The notes under the pieces: model-generated
Databases searched by the model: none
The model's input: only the letters and a program-made list of their open reading frames with translations
What the model was told of the DNA's origin: nothing
From: Dialister sp. UBA7295
GTDB lineage: Bacteria > Bacillota > Negativicutes > Veillonellales > Dialisteraceae
NCBI GenBank assembly: GCA_002471975.1
Contig: DKQZ01000081.1
Span: forward strand, 10,679-16,920
DNA length: 6,242 nucleotides
Reading direction: 5' to 3'
Program-made: the position numbers and the translations under genes
Part shown: in pieces, positions 1-5,729 of the stretch
How the letters are laid out: every line of letters begins with the position of its first letter
Position numbering within the stretch: position 1 is the first letter of the stretch

Positions 1-791
1 AATACGATGCAGGGCGCTTTTTCCTTGGCCTGTTTGAAGAGGTCCCGGACTTTGGCAGCCCCCATGCCTACGAACATTTCCACAAATTCAGAGCCGGAAA
101 TGGAGAAGAAAGGTACCCCCGATTCGCCGGCTACGGCTTTGGCCAGCATGGTTTTACCGGTGCCCGGAGGTCCTACGAGAAGGATGCCTTTTGGCATTTT
201 CGCGCCGATATCCTTGTACTTGCTGGGATCATGAAGGTAGGAAACCACTTCTTTCAGGGAATCCTTGGCTTCATCTTCCCCGGCAACATCAGCAAATTTG
301 ATGCCGTCCGTCGGTTTCACATAAATCTTGGCATTCGATTTCCCCATGCCGAACTGCATGGCTCCCTGACCGCCCATCCGGTTCATAATCCGTTTATTCA
401 TGTAATGGCCGATACCGAAGAAAATGAGGATTGGGAGAATCCATGTAAGGGCAAAGTTCAGGAGCGGATTCATGGGGGTCACGATTTTGCCGGTGAAATC
501 CGCATTAGCCTTGTGCAGCCGGTCCACGAGCTGGGGATCATTGATGGGAGCCGTCTTGTAGGCCTGCTTTTCCCCTTTTTTCGTGAAAATGATCTGGTCC
601 TGTTCGATCTGGACCTTGTCAATCTCCTGCTGTTCCGTGAGGGTCATGAAATTGGAGTAATCCATTTCCTTCACCGTATTTTCCTCGCCCCGGAAAATCG
701 GCCAGAGCCAGGAATTGATGGAAATAATGATCAGGAATATGACGAGATAGTACGTCAGGATTGGTTTCTTTGATGGTTTGAATTCTTTCAC
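1..791 (-). CDS. ftsH: ATP-dependent zinc metalloprotease FtsH, N-terminal part (runs off the window)
   Basis: Membrane-anchored AAA+ protease that extracts and degrades membrane and unstable cytosolic proteins. The first 263 codons are visible; the rest of the AAA+ module and the zinc protease domain lie beyond base 1. In order: a basic N-terminus, a membrane segment at about residues 11-30, an extracytoplasmic domain at about 31-108, a second membrane segment at about 110-130, then the AAA+ domain from about 160. Walker A is GPPGTGKT at residues 207-214 (bases 150-173), followed by SGSEFVEMFVG at 232-242, which contains the FtsH pore loop. I chose the GTG at 791-789 because AGAGGAG (799-805) lies 7 nt upstream and the frame continues into the KKPILTYYLVIF membrane start. 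It overlaps the stop of the preceding TetR gene by 4 nt (GTGA), which suggests translational coupling. The N-terminus and the GMGAAKVRDLFKQAKEKAP stretch resemble a second FtsH type I remember from clostridia and gut Bacillota, so this may be a paralogue (inference). Confidence 0.95.
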   Translation of the reverse strand, partial: MKEFKPSKKPILTYYLVIFLIIISINSWLWPIFRGEENTVKEMDYSNFMTLTEQQEIDKVQIEQDQIIFTKKGEKQAYKTAPINDPQLVDRLHKANADFTGKIVTPMNPLLNFALTWILPILIFFGIGHYMNKRIMNRMGGQGAMQFGMGKSNAKIYVKPTDGIKFADVAGEDEAKDSLKEVVSYLHDPSKYKDIGAKMPKGILLVGPPGTGKTMLAKAVAGESGVPFFSISGSEFVEMFVGMGAAKVRDLFKQAKEKAPCIV

Positions 792-1342
792 TTCACATCT
801 CCTCTTTCCGTATTTAGTACACCCTGCAGGAAAAATGTTTCCCAGTAATCAGACAGGCTCGCCGATGCGATACGGCCGGCCCGTTCCCCTTCGAAGAGGG
901 ACATCATGGCGCCGCCGAAAAGCTCGCTCATCACGGCCGCCGGGATATCGATGCGGAAGGCTCCTTCCTTCTGTCCCCAGAGAAAGAAATCCGTCACATT
1001 CTGCACATAACTGTCCGAACACTGTTCATCACAGCCCGTGGCACTGCTGTAACAGATGCGGAGCAGATATTCTTTATTCTCACAGCTTTCCAGGATGAAT
1101 TCATGAAGGACTGTCAGGGGACTTTTATCCCGCTGCCGCACGATGGTCATGAGGTCTTCTACCATGGCCCCTGTCCTCTCATTCAGGATTTCCACCAGCT
1201 TTTCCCTGGACGAATAGACCCGGTAAAAAGTGGCTTTGCTGATTCCTGCCGATTCCGCCAGTTCCTTTGCCGTGGAGCGGGGATTCGCACAGACCGCGAT
1301 GGCCATCCGTTTCAATTCCGCTTCCCTTTCCGCGGTCACCAT
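788..1342 (-). CDS. TetR/AcrR-family transcriptional regulator co-transcribed with ftsH
   Basis: A 184-residue, TetR-sized DNA-binding regulator. The helix-turn-helix lies at about residues 22-45: STAKELAESAGISKATFYRVYSSREKL is typical, with TFYRVY as the recognition-helix end. The first helix is shorter than usual (AIAVCANPRS in place of the common A..LF...G). The rest (about 50-180) should be the ligand-binding and dimer domain, whose ligand cannot be read from sequence. It carries a Cys cluster at residues 87, 97, 104 and 108. The ATG at 1342 has AGAGG (1349-1353) 6 nt upstream. The stop overlaps the ftsH start by 4 nt, and a strong promoter lies upstream with inverted repeats near the predicted transcription start. 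The simplest reading is an autoregulated repressor of its own operon with ftsH. The family assignment is firm; the target and signal are inference. Confidence 0.9.
   Translation of the reverse strand: MVTAEREAELKRMAIAVCANPRSTAKELAESAGISKATFYRVYSSREKLVEILNERTGAMVEDLMTIVRQRDKSPLTVLHEFILESCENKEYLLRICYSSATGCDEQCSDSYVQNVTDFFLWGQKEGAFRIDIPAAVMSELFGGAMMSLFEGERAGRIASASLSDYWETFFLQGVLNTERGDVK
799..805 (-). promoter_or_regulatory. Ribosome binding site of ftsH inside the upstream TetR gene
   Basis: AGAGGAG on the minus strand lies 7 nt before the GTG start at 791 and within the last codons of the TetR gene. It decides the ftsH start, because no ATG is available in this frame at the right place. Its position inside the upstream gene fits translational coupling. 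Confidence 0.7.
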
Positions 1343-1383
1343 AAGACACCTCTTTCTATTTCAAAACTCAATACTATTCATTT

Positions 1384-1407
1384 GAGACTTTTTTGTCTCT
1401 TATGAGA
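1384..1407. promoter_or_regulatory. Probable operator: interlocked GAGAC/GTCTC and TCTC/GAGA inverted repeats
   Basis: On the + strand, GAGAC (1384-1388), six T and GTCTC (1395-1399) form one inverted repeat. TCTC (1396-1399), TTAT and GAGA (1404-1407) form a second that shares the middle arm. The block lies at the predicted transcription start of the tetR-ftsH promoter, where a repressor would block initiation. Binding by the adjacent TetR protein is inferred; a leader hairpin is the alternative. Confidence 0.45.
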
Positions 1408-1410
1408 TGT

Positions 1411-1439
1411 ATGATAGCATGGAAATAAAAGGGTGTCAA
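1411..1439 (-). promoter_or_regulatory. Sigma-A-type promoter of the tetR-ftsH operon
   Basis: On the minus strand there is a perfect -35 TTGACA (1434-1439), a 17-nt spacer and a -10 TATCAT (1411-1416) with one mismatch. Transcription should start near 1404, giving a leader of about 60 nt before the ATG at 1342. It is the best promoter match in the window. Confidence 0.8.
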
Positions 1440-1467
1440 TAGGGATTTTACTGTTTTAGAGTCATGA

Positions 1468-1607
1468 TTCGTTCTTCGTTGTTCGTTGTTCGTTCTTCGT
1501 TGTTCGTGGTTCGTTGTTCGTGGTTCGCGGTTCGGGATCCGTGGTCCGTGGTTCGTGGTCCGTGATTCGTGGTTCGTGGTTCATGGTTCCTGGTCCGTGG
1601 TTCGTGG
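1468..1607. repeat. Tandem array of 20 degenerate 7-nt repeats, consensus TTCGTGG
   Basis: Twenty consecutive 7-nt units run in perfect register without insertion or deletion. The first units are TTCGTTC or TTCGTTG; later ones are mostly TTCGTGG, TCCGTGG, TTCGCGG, TCCGTGA or TTCATGG. The array lies between the terminator of the upstream TetR gene and the promoter of the tetR-ftsH operon, so it is probably not normally transcribed. There are no spacers, so it is not a CRISPR. It gives a meaningless repetitive reading frame on the + strand. Confidence 0.95.
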
Positions 1608-1613
1608 TTCGCC

Positions 1614-1655
1614 ATTAGCTATTAGCTATCGGCCATCCGCCATCAGCCATCAGCG
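1614..1655. repeat. Second 7-nt tandem array, six units of ATYAGCY type
   Basis: After a six-base remnant (TTCGCC), six more in-register 7-nt units follow: ATTAGCT twice, then ATCGGCC, ATCCGCC, ATCAGCC and ATCAGCG. The unit differs from the preceding array but has the same length. The stretch 1656-1705 beyond it holds nothing I recognise. Confidence 0.9.
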
Positions 1656-1707
1656 GTTCCATTTTCTCTCAGTCCCGGGGTATTCTATTTCCCATTGAAA
1701 AGGCAAT

Positions 1708-1737
1708 AAAAAAGCGGTGCCTTCGATGCTGCACCGC
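1708..1737 (-). terminator. Intrinsic terminator of the upstream TetR gene
   Basis: On the minus strand, GCGGTGC (1731-1737) and GCACCGC (1714-1720) form a perfect 7-bp stem with a 10-nt loop, followed by six T (1708-1713). It lies 24 nt after the stop of the regulator at 1761 and separates it from the tetR-ftsH operon. Confidence 0.85.
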
Positions 1738-1760
1738 ATAAATTTGACAAAACTAACTGC

Positions 1761-2423
1761 TCATTTCTTCAAGTCTTCATCGGCGGGGGCAAGCGGCGCG
1801 GGGATTTCGCCGGGGATGCCGCCGATCATGTAGGAGTCCAGCATATTTCCTATATCCATACGGGTATAGCCGATGGCGATGTCATCGGAAAGTTTCCATT
1901 CGCCGTCCATCATGCACCAGATGGTGAGGGCTCCCAGGAAATGGCCCATCACCAGTCGGGCCAGCATTTCCACGGGGGCATCTTTTTTCAGTTCTCCCGG
2001 CCTTTCACCCATATGGGCCGTCATGACTTTCATAATGGCCCGGTGAAGGTTTTCCAGGGCCGTCTGGGTCTCCGTAGGAGTCCCTTCGGATTCCATGCTT
2101 TCCCGGAGCCACTGACGGATCATGCGTACACCGCTCCAGTCCGCATCTTTGAAAAGGCCGGCAATGAAGTAACAGCACCGTTCATACACATTGCTGTCAA
2201 GGTTGACTGCGTCTTCCGTCACCTGTTTGCCGGTCTGGAAAGAAAGCTCAGCCACCACGTCTTCCTTGCATTTGAAATAATGGTAAAAAGTGCCTTTGGC
2301 TACGCCCGAATCCTTCGTGATATCTTCTACGGACACCTGATCAAAGCCATTTTCACTGATGAGCTTCCTTGCCGATGCCAGGAGCTTTGCCTTCGTCCGT
2401 TCTGCCTTTTTCGTGAGTGCCAT
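1761..2423 (-). CDS. TetR/AcrR-family transcriptional regulator, single-gene unit
   Basis: A 220-residue TetR-family regulator. Residues 9-50 form the canonical DNA-binding domain: helix 1 (AKLLASARKLISENGF), then the helix-turn-helix VSVEDITKDSGVAKGTFYHYF (about 30-50) and the common continuation KCKEDV. Residues from about 60 form the ligand and dimer domain; a segment near 154-171 (LARLVMGHFLGALTIWCM) is strongly hydrophobic. The C-terminus (203-220) is a Pro- and Ala-rich, charged tail that is probably flexible. The ATG at 2423 has AAGGAGG (2434-2440) 10 nt upstream. The gene has its own promoter (2466-2494) and terminator (1708-1737), so it is a separate transcription unit. It is not a close duplicate of the TetR gene at 788-1342: outside the helix-turn-helix the two show little similarity by eye. 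Target and ligand are unknown. Confidence 0.9.
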   Translation of the reverse strand: MALTKKAERTKAKLLASARKLISENGFDQVSVEDITKDSGVAKGTFYHYFKCKEDVVAELSFQTGKQVTEDAVNLDSNVYERCCYFIAGLFKDADWSGVRMIRQWLRESMESEGTPTETQTALENLHRAIMKVMTAHMGERPGELKKDAPVEMLARLVMGHFLGALTIWCMMDGEWKLSDDIAIGYTRMDIGNMLDSYMIGGIPGEIPAPLAPADEDLKK

Positions 2424-2465
2424 GAATTTACTGCCTCCTTTTTCAACCCATGGTCAATTTTTTAT

Positions 2466-2494
2466 AGTATAGAACAAAAAGAAATATTTTTCAA
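2466..2494 (-). promoter_or_regulatory. Probable sigma-A promoter of the TetR gene at 1761-2423
   Basis: On the minus strand, -35 TTGAAA (2489-2494), a 17-nt AT-rich spacer and -10 TATACT (2466-2471). The predicted start is about 35 nt before the ATG. It lies in an AT-rich stretch with a GAAA/TTTC dyad (2481-2492) over the spacer, which could be an operator. Confidence 0.65.
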
Positions 2495-2524
2495 TAAAAA
2501 GTCAATAATCAGTCACAAAGAGAT

Positions 2525-2539
2525 GAAATTTTTAATTTC
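2525..2539. repeat. 15-bp AT-rich palindrome upstream of the TetR gene
   Basis: GAAATT, TTT, AATTTC form a perfect 6-bp inverted repeat with a 3-nt centre, about 30 bp upstream of the predicted -35. The size suits a TetR-type operator, but its low complexity means it could arise by chance. The rest of 2540-2634 shows nothing I recognise. Confidence 0.3.
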
Positions 2540-2634
2540 CGTCCCGTCGGCAGTCCCGGAGGATTTTCAGCCGGTCATTCTTTGCTTTATAGGAACCGTT
2601 CACTTTTTTCCATGCGTTCAGGCCTTTTGGACAT

Positions 2635-2665
2635 AAAAAACGGACCCGGCCTAAGCCGCAGTCCG
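2635..2665 (-). terminator. Intrinsic terminator of rsmG
   Basis: On the minus strand, CGGAC (2661-2665) pairs with GTCCG (2641-2645). Across a small internal loop, CGGC pairs with GCCG, closed by TTAG, and six T follow (2635-2640). It begins 8 nt after the rsmG stop, so rsmG transcription probably ends before the TetR gene. Confidence 0.88.
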
Positions 2666-2673
2666 CTTCATAC

Positions 2674-3384
2674 TCATTCTCCTATGATCGGTTTCTTTTC
2701 CGCTATGCCCACTTTTCTGGGATAGGTCTTCGGGCAGGGAGCCGTCTTTTTCAGGTAGAGGATGCATCTTTTATCTCCGCCGGGGAGCTCGAATTCCTTC
2801 TTTTCCGAAAGCTCTGCATGGAGTTCCCGAAGGATTTTCCCTGCCTGTTTCATTTCCTCCATGGCGCCGGGGCCTTTCATGGCAGCAAAGACGCCGCCTA
2901 CTTTGACAAAAGGCAGGGCCCATTCGGAAATAATGGGCATGGCTTTCACGGCCCGGGCAGTGACCACGTCAAAAGCTTCCCGGGTCTTCCTGCGCCTTCC
3001 GCCTTCTTCGGCCCGCATGTGGACGCATTTCACGTTTTTGATGCCCAGATTTTTGCAGGCATCTTCCACAAAGGTCAGTTTCTTCTGGATGGAATCCACC
3101 AGCACGAAGAGCATATCCGGTCGAAGGATGGCCAAGGGCACCCCGGGAAAACCGGCCCCCGTACCAAGGTCCAGGACTTTTCCCTTTTCCGGGAAATATT
3201 TCTCATCATACACGGTCAGGGAATCATATACATTCTTGATGAGACTTTCGTCCACGTCTTTGATCCCCGTAAGATTGACTTTTTTGCTCATGGCAATGAC
3301 CATGGCATTATACTCCGTGAGCTTTGCCGCTTTTTCCTCATCGGCAGGAAAGCCCAGAGCTTCCATCATTTCCAAAGCTGTCAT
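2674..3384 (-). CDS. rsmG: 16S rRNA (guanine527-N7)-methyltransferase RsmG (GidB)
   Basis: SAM-dependent methyltransferase that makes m7G527 in the 530 loop of 16S rRNA; in other bacteria its loss gives low-level streptomycin resistance. From the ATG at 3384 it has 236 residues, normal for the family. Visible: NLTGIKD at 37-43, SAM motif I VLDLGTGAGFPG at 70-81, the acidic motif II region LVDSIQKK at 95-102, TARAVKAMP at 142-150 and MKGPG at 169-173. The C-terminal YPRKVGIAEKKPI is typical of Bacillota RsmG. The frame is open 11 codons further (to 3417), but I chose 3384 because AGGAGGAG (3391-3398) lies 6 nt before it and the protein then begins at the usual place. It lies 264 bp downstream of mnmG on the same strand and ends at a terminator. 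No convincing promoter of its own is seen; a TATAAT at 3559-3564 lacks a -35, so read-through from mnmG is possible. Confidence 0.96.
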   Translation of the reverse strand: MTALEMMEALGFPADEEKAAKLTEYNAMVIAMSKKVNLTGIKDVDESLIKNVYDSLTVYDEKYFPEKGKVLDLGTGAGFPGVPLAILRPDMLFVLVDSIQKKLTFVEDACKNLGIKNVKCVHMRAEEGGRRRKTREAFDVVTARAVKAMPIISEWALPFVKVGGVFAAMKGPGAMEEMKQAGKILRELHAELSEKKEFELPGGDKRCILYLKKTAPCPKTYPRKVGIAEKKPIIGE

Positions 3385-3390
3385 TGTTTT

Positions 3391-3398
3391 CTCCTCCT
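3391..3398 (-). promoter_or_regulatory. Strong ribosome binding site that fixes the rsmG start
   Basis: AGGAGGAG on the minus strand with a 6-nt spacer to the ATG at 3384. The in-frame ATG at 3417 has no comparable site, so the longer 247-residue version is unlikely. Confidence 0.85.
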
Positions 3399-3420
3399 GC
3401 AATGACGAATCCCCCATTTT

Positions 3421-3582
3421 CCCTGTGGGGCTGAAATGAAATTGATTCGGTTTCAGTTGTCAGCCGTTAGCATTCCATTTCTGCGGAGAACCTTTCTTCC
3501 CAATTACAGTGTTCTCCCACAATGTGACTCTTCCGCTAACCGCTAACTGCTAACTGCTATTATAATCTCGCGCCCCACAGGG
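3421..3582. repeat. 11-bp inverted repeats bracketing the rsmG leader region
   Basis: CCCTGTGGGGC at 3421-3431 recurs as its exact reverse complement at 3572-3582. Between them are CTGAAA/TTTCAG (3431-3436 and 3451-3456) and GGAGAAC/GTTCTCC (3485-3491 and 3511-3517), so the spacer is rich in nested dyads. There is no target-site duplication and no coding capacity. It could be a small degenerate mobile element or a leader fold. Confidence 0.4.
3534..3561. repeat. 7-nt tandem array, four GCTAAC units (inverse of the GTTAGC type)
   Basis: CGCTAAC twice, TGCTAAC and TGCTATT run in register. Read on the minus strand the unit is GTTAGC-like, close to the ATTAGCT units at 1614-1655. A partial array in the opposite orientation (TCAGTTG, TCAGCCG, TTAGCAT) lies at 3453-3473. 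Confidence 0.85.
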
Positions 3583-3585
3583 CGC
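3570..3585. repeat. GC-rich hairpin with CACCTTC tail
   Basis: GCGCCC, CACA, GGGCGC form a perfect 6-bp stem, followed on the + strand by CACCTTC. The hairpins at 5818 and 6114 have the same tail. On the minus strand no T-run follows, so it is at best a decayed terminator for mnmG. Confidence 0.6.
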
Positions 3586-3590
3586 CACCT

Positions 3591-3623
3591 TCACGGGCCA
3601 CGAACCACGGATCACGGACCACG
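3591..3623. repeat. 7-nt tandem array, CCACGGA units (inverse of TTCGTGG type)
   Basis: TCACGGG, CCACGAA, CCACGGA, TCACGGA and a final CCACG run in register. The reverse complements (TTCGTGG, TCCGTGG, TCCGTGA, CCCGTGA) are the unit variants of the array at 1468-1607. It ends about 25 bp beyond the mnmG stop. Confidence 0.88.
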
Positions 3624-3648
3624 TTTACCTCAAGTGACACAGACAAGG

Positions 3649-5523
3649 TCACGCCTTATGCCCCTTCATACGCTTGACGTAGACCATCAGCACCGACATG
3701 TCTGCCGGGGAAACGCCGGAAATGCGGGAGGCCTGGCCCAGATTGAGGGGACGGATTTTATCCAGTTTCTGACGGGCTTCGATGGAAATGCCTTCCAGAT
3801 TCATGTAGTCGATTTCCTTCGGCATTTTCTCGCTTTCCATGCGGGCCGCCTTCTTCACGGCTGCCTCCTGGCGGGCGATGTACCCTTCATATTTCACGGA
3901 AATTTCCATTTCCTCTACTGCTTCCGGATCGAATTCCGGACAGCCCAGGAATTCCACCATTTTCTGATAGGTCACTTCCGGACGCTTCAGGATCTTGTCC
4001 GCACCGATTCCCGTAGTGAGAGGGGCGGAACCCATGGCTTCCAATGCCTGATTCGTATCGCCTTTGGGAGTGAACCGTTTTGTCTTGATGAAATGCATGG
4101 CTTCGTCATAATTCCGTTTCCGTTCCAGGAAATGGCGGTACCTCTTTTCCGTGACCAGTCCGATATCATACCCCTTCTGGGTGAGGCGGAGATCCGCATT
4201 GTCCTGACGGAGAATGAGTCGGTATTCACTTCGGCTCGTCATCATGCGGTAGGGTTCATTGGTTCCCTTGGTGACAAGATCATCAATCAAAGCTCCGATA
4301 TAGGCTTCGTGACGGCCCAGGATGAACGGTTCTTTCCCCTTGATTTTCAAAGCTGCATTGATGCCTGCCATGAGTCCCTGGGCAGCCGCTTCTTCATAAC
4401 CGCTGGTGCCGTTGGACTGTCCAGCTGAGTAAAGGCCCGGCATTTTCTTCACTTCCAGGGTCGGATAGAGCTGGATGGGGTCCAGGAGGTCATATTCAAT
4501 GGCATAGGCCGGACGCATGACTTTCACGTCTTCCAGTCCCGGAATGGTGCGGAGGAAGGCATACTGCACGTCGATAGGCATGGAAGTGGACATGCCCTGT
4601 ACATACATTTCATTCGTATCGAGGCCTTCCGGCTCGATGAAAAGCTGGTGCCGTTTCTTGTCCGGGAAACGGACCACTTTATCTTCGATGGATGGGCAGT
4701 AACGGGCTCCCACGCCATGAATGACGCCGGCGTACTTCGGTGCCCGCATGATATTTTTACGGATAATGGAATGGGTTTCCTCATTCGTATAGGTGAGCCA
4801 GCAGTTTCGCTGGTTCCGGTCCGCCCTTTCATTCATGAAAGAAAAGGCATGATTCTGGGGGTCCCCCTTTTCCAGGGCCATATGGTCCAGATGAAGGCTC
4901 CGGCTGTCCACACGGGACGGGGTGCCTGTCTTGAAACGGAGGATATCGAGGCCATGTTTCTTCAGATTTTCAGAAAGGCCGACAGACGGACGCATGCCAT
5001 TGGGCCCCCCGGTGTAAATGGTTTCCCCGATGATAATCGAGCTGTCCAGATAAGTCCCCGTGCAGAGAATGACAGCCTTTGCCCGGTATTCTTCGTGGAG
5101 TTCCGTCGTAATGCCCACGCATTTTCCGTCTTCCACGATGATATCCATGACCTGGACCTGCTTCAGGTCCAGATTTTCCGTATTCTCCACCACCTGCTTC
5201 ATATAGCGGTGATAGGCATTCTTATCCGACTGGGCCCGGAGCGCATAGACGGCAGGACCTTTGCCCAGATTGAGCATTCTCATCTGGATGGCCGTTGCAT
5301 CGGCAGCAATTCCCATTTCTCCGCCCAGGGCATCGATTTCCTTCACCAGATGACTTTTCCCCGGTCCGCCAATGGCGGGATTGCAGGGCATCATGGCCAC
5401 ATTTTCAAGAGAAATCGTAGTGAGGAGCGTCCTGCAGCCCAGCTTTGCGGAAGCCAATGCAGCTTCACAGCCCGCATGTCCCGCTCCTACTACAATGACA
5501 TCATACGTATCGATATAGTACAA
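3649..5523 (-). CDS. mnmG: tRNA uridine-5-carboxymethylaminomethyl modification enzyme MnmG (GidA)
   Basis: FAD-dependent subunit that works with the GTPase MnmE to modify the wobble uridine (U34, xm5U) of several tRNAs, supporting accurate decoding and reading-frame maintenance. It has 624 residues, the normal full length. The FAD-binding Rossmann motif GAGHAGCEAA is at 13-22. MMPCNPAIGGPGKSHLVKE (44-62) holds the conserved Cys47. The family signature GARYCPSIEDK (272-282) holds Cys276, matching the second catalytic-region Cys. AGQSNGTSGYEEAAAQGL (367-384) is the second signature, and TSRSEYRLILRQDNADLRLT follows. The C-terminal helical part ends in RISGVSPADMSVLMVYVKR, the region known to contact MnmE and tRNA. 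The start is TTG at 5523-5521, 5 nt after AGAAGGA; a later start would remove the FAD motif. The neighbour rsmG is the usual partner, but mnmE is not in the window. Confidence 0.98.
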   Translation of the reverse strand: MYYIDTYDVIVVGAGHAGCEAALASAKLGCRTLLTTISLENVAMMPCNPAIGGPGKSHLVKEIDALGGEMGIAADATAIQMRMLNLGKGPAVYALRAQSDKNAYHRYMKQVVENTENLDLKQVQVMDIIVEDGKCVGITTELHEEYRAKAVILCTGTYLDSSIIIGETIYTGGPNGMRPSVGLSENLKKHGLDILRFKTGTPSRVDSRSLHLDHMALEKGDPQNHAFSFMNERADRNQRNCWLTYTNEETHSIIRKNIMRAPKYAGVIHGVGARYCPSIEDKVVRFPDKKRHQLFIEPEGLDTNEMYVQGMSTSMPIDVQYAFLRTIPGLEDVKVMRPAYAIEYDLLDPIQLYPTLEVKKMPGLYSAGQSNGTSGYEEAAAQGLMAGINAALKIKGKEPFILGRHEAYIGALIDDLVTKGTNEPYRMMTSRSEYRLILRQDNADLRLTQKGYDIGLVTEKRYRHFLERKRNYDEAMHFIKTKRFTPKGDTNQALEAMGSAPLTTGIGADKILKRPEVTYQKMVEFLGCPEFDPEAVEEMEISVKYEGYIARQEAAVKKAARMESEKMPKEIDYMNLEGISIEARQKLDKIRPLNLGQASRISGVSPADMSVLMVYVKRMKGHKA

Positions 5524-5528
5524 AGTGA

Positions 5529-5535
5529 TCCTTCT
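5529..5535 (-). promoter_or_regulatory. Ribosome binding site supporting the TTG start of mnmG
   Basis: AGAAGGA on the minus strand lies 5 nt before TTG at 5523. The next in-frame Met is residue 44, beyond the FAD-binding motif, so TTG is the only sensible start. Confidence 0.7.
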
Positions 5536-5570
5536 TTCTTACTTTGGGGTAGACTGATTCAGTACACTTT

Positions 5571-5579
5571 ATTATAGCA
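5571..5579 (-). promoter_or_regulatory. Extended -10 promoter of mnmG
   Basis: On the minus strand, TGCTATAAT is a perfect extended -10 element (TGnTATAAT). No good -35 is found at 16-18 nt, as is common for this promoter type. Transcription would start near 5564, about 40 nt before the TTG start. Confidence 0.65.
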
Positions 5580-5682
5580 TACATCCGGTCATTTTTTGAT
5601 AGAGACAATTACGGCGAATCGTCCTTCGTGATGGTGATCCGCATCAGAAAGAGAAGCGGACCATGTTAGATAAGGGAATGGG

Positions 5683-5695
5683 TAATAGCTAATGG
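5683..5695. repeat. Isolated remnant of the ATTAGCT repeat type
   Basis: TAATAGCTAATGG is the exact reverse complement of CCATTAGCTATTA at 1612-1624, at the start of the six-unit array. It looks like a short or decayed copy. The rest of 5580-5729 holds only a weak TCCGC/GCGGA dyad (5638-5660) and no gene. Confidence 0.5.
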
Positions 5696-5729
5696 GGAAA
5701 TAAGCAATGATGTAAATTGTCAACGACGC

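Noticed and set aside
231..773. 180-codon open frame on the + strand
   Set aside because: Antisense to ftsH, which is clearly coding on the other strand with family motifs. The same holds for the long + strand frames opposite rsmG, mnmG and the two TetR genes.
1468..1655. CRISPR-like array
   Set aside because: Units are 7 nt and directly abutting, with no spacers, and no cas genes are present.
1486..1698. 70-codon + strand reading frame encoding a FVVRGSW-like repetitive peptide
   Set aside because: It is the translation of the 7-nt DNA array, whose period gives a 7-residue repeat in any open frame. It begins with TTG, has no ribosome binding site and crosses into the second array.
2442..2456. 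CCATGG-centred dyad before the TetR gene at 1761-2423 as an operator
   Set aside because: Only the CCATGG core is symmetric. The outer TTGA elements are direct, not inverted, so it is not a real palindrome.
3559..3564. TATAAT on the minus strand as an rsmG promoter
   Set aside because: No -35 is found at 16-18 nt and no TG extension precedes it; it arises at the edge of a 7-nt array. Kept only as a remark under rsmG.
3987..4229. 80-codon minus-strand frame inside mnmG
   Set aside because: An out-of-frame shadow of mnmG, whose own frame shows conserved family sequence through this stretch.
5638..5660. TCCGC/GCGGA hairpin as a structured leader or small RNA
   Set aside because: A 5-bp stem with a 13-nt loop is too weak, and it lies upstream of the predicted mnmG transcription start.
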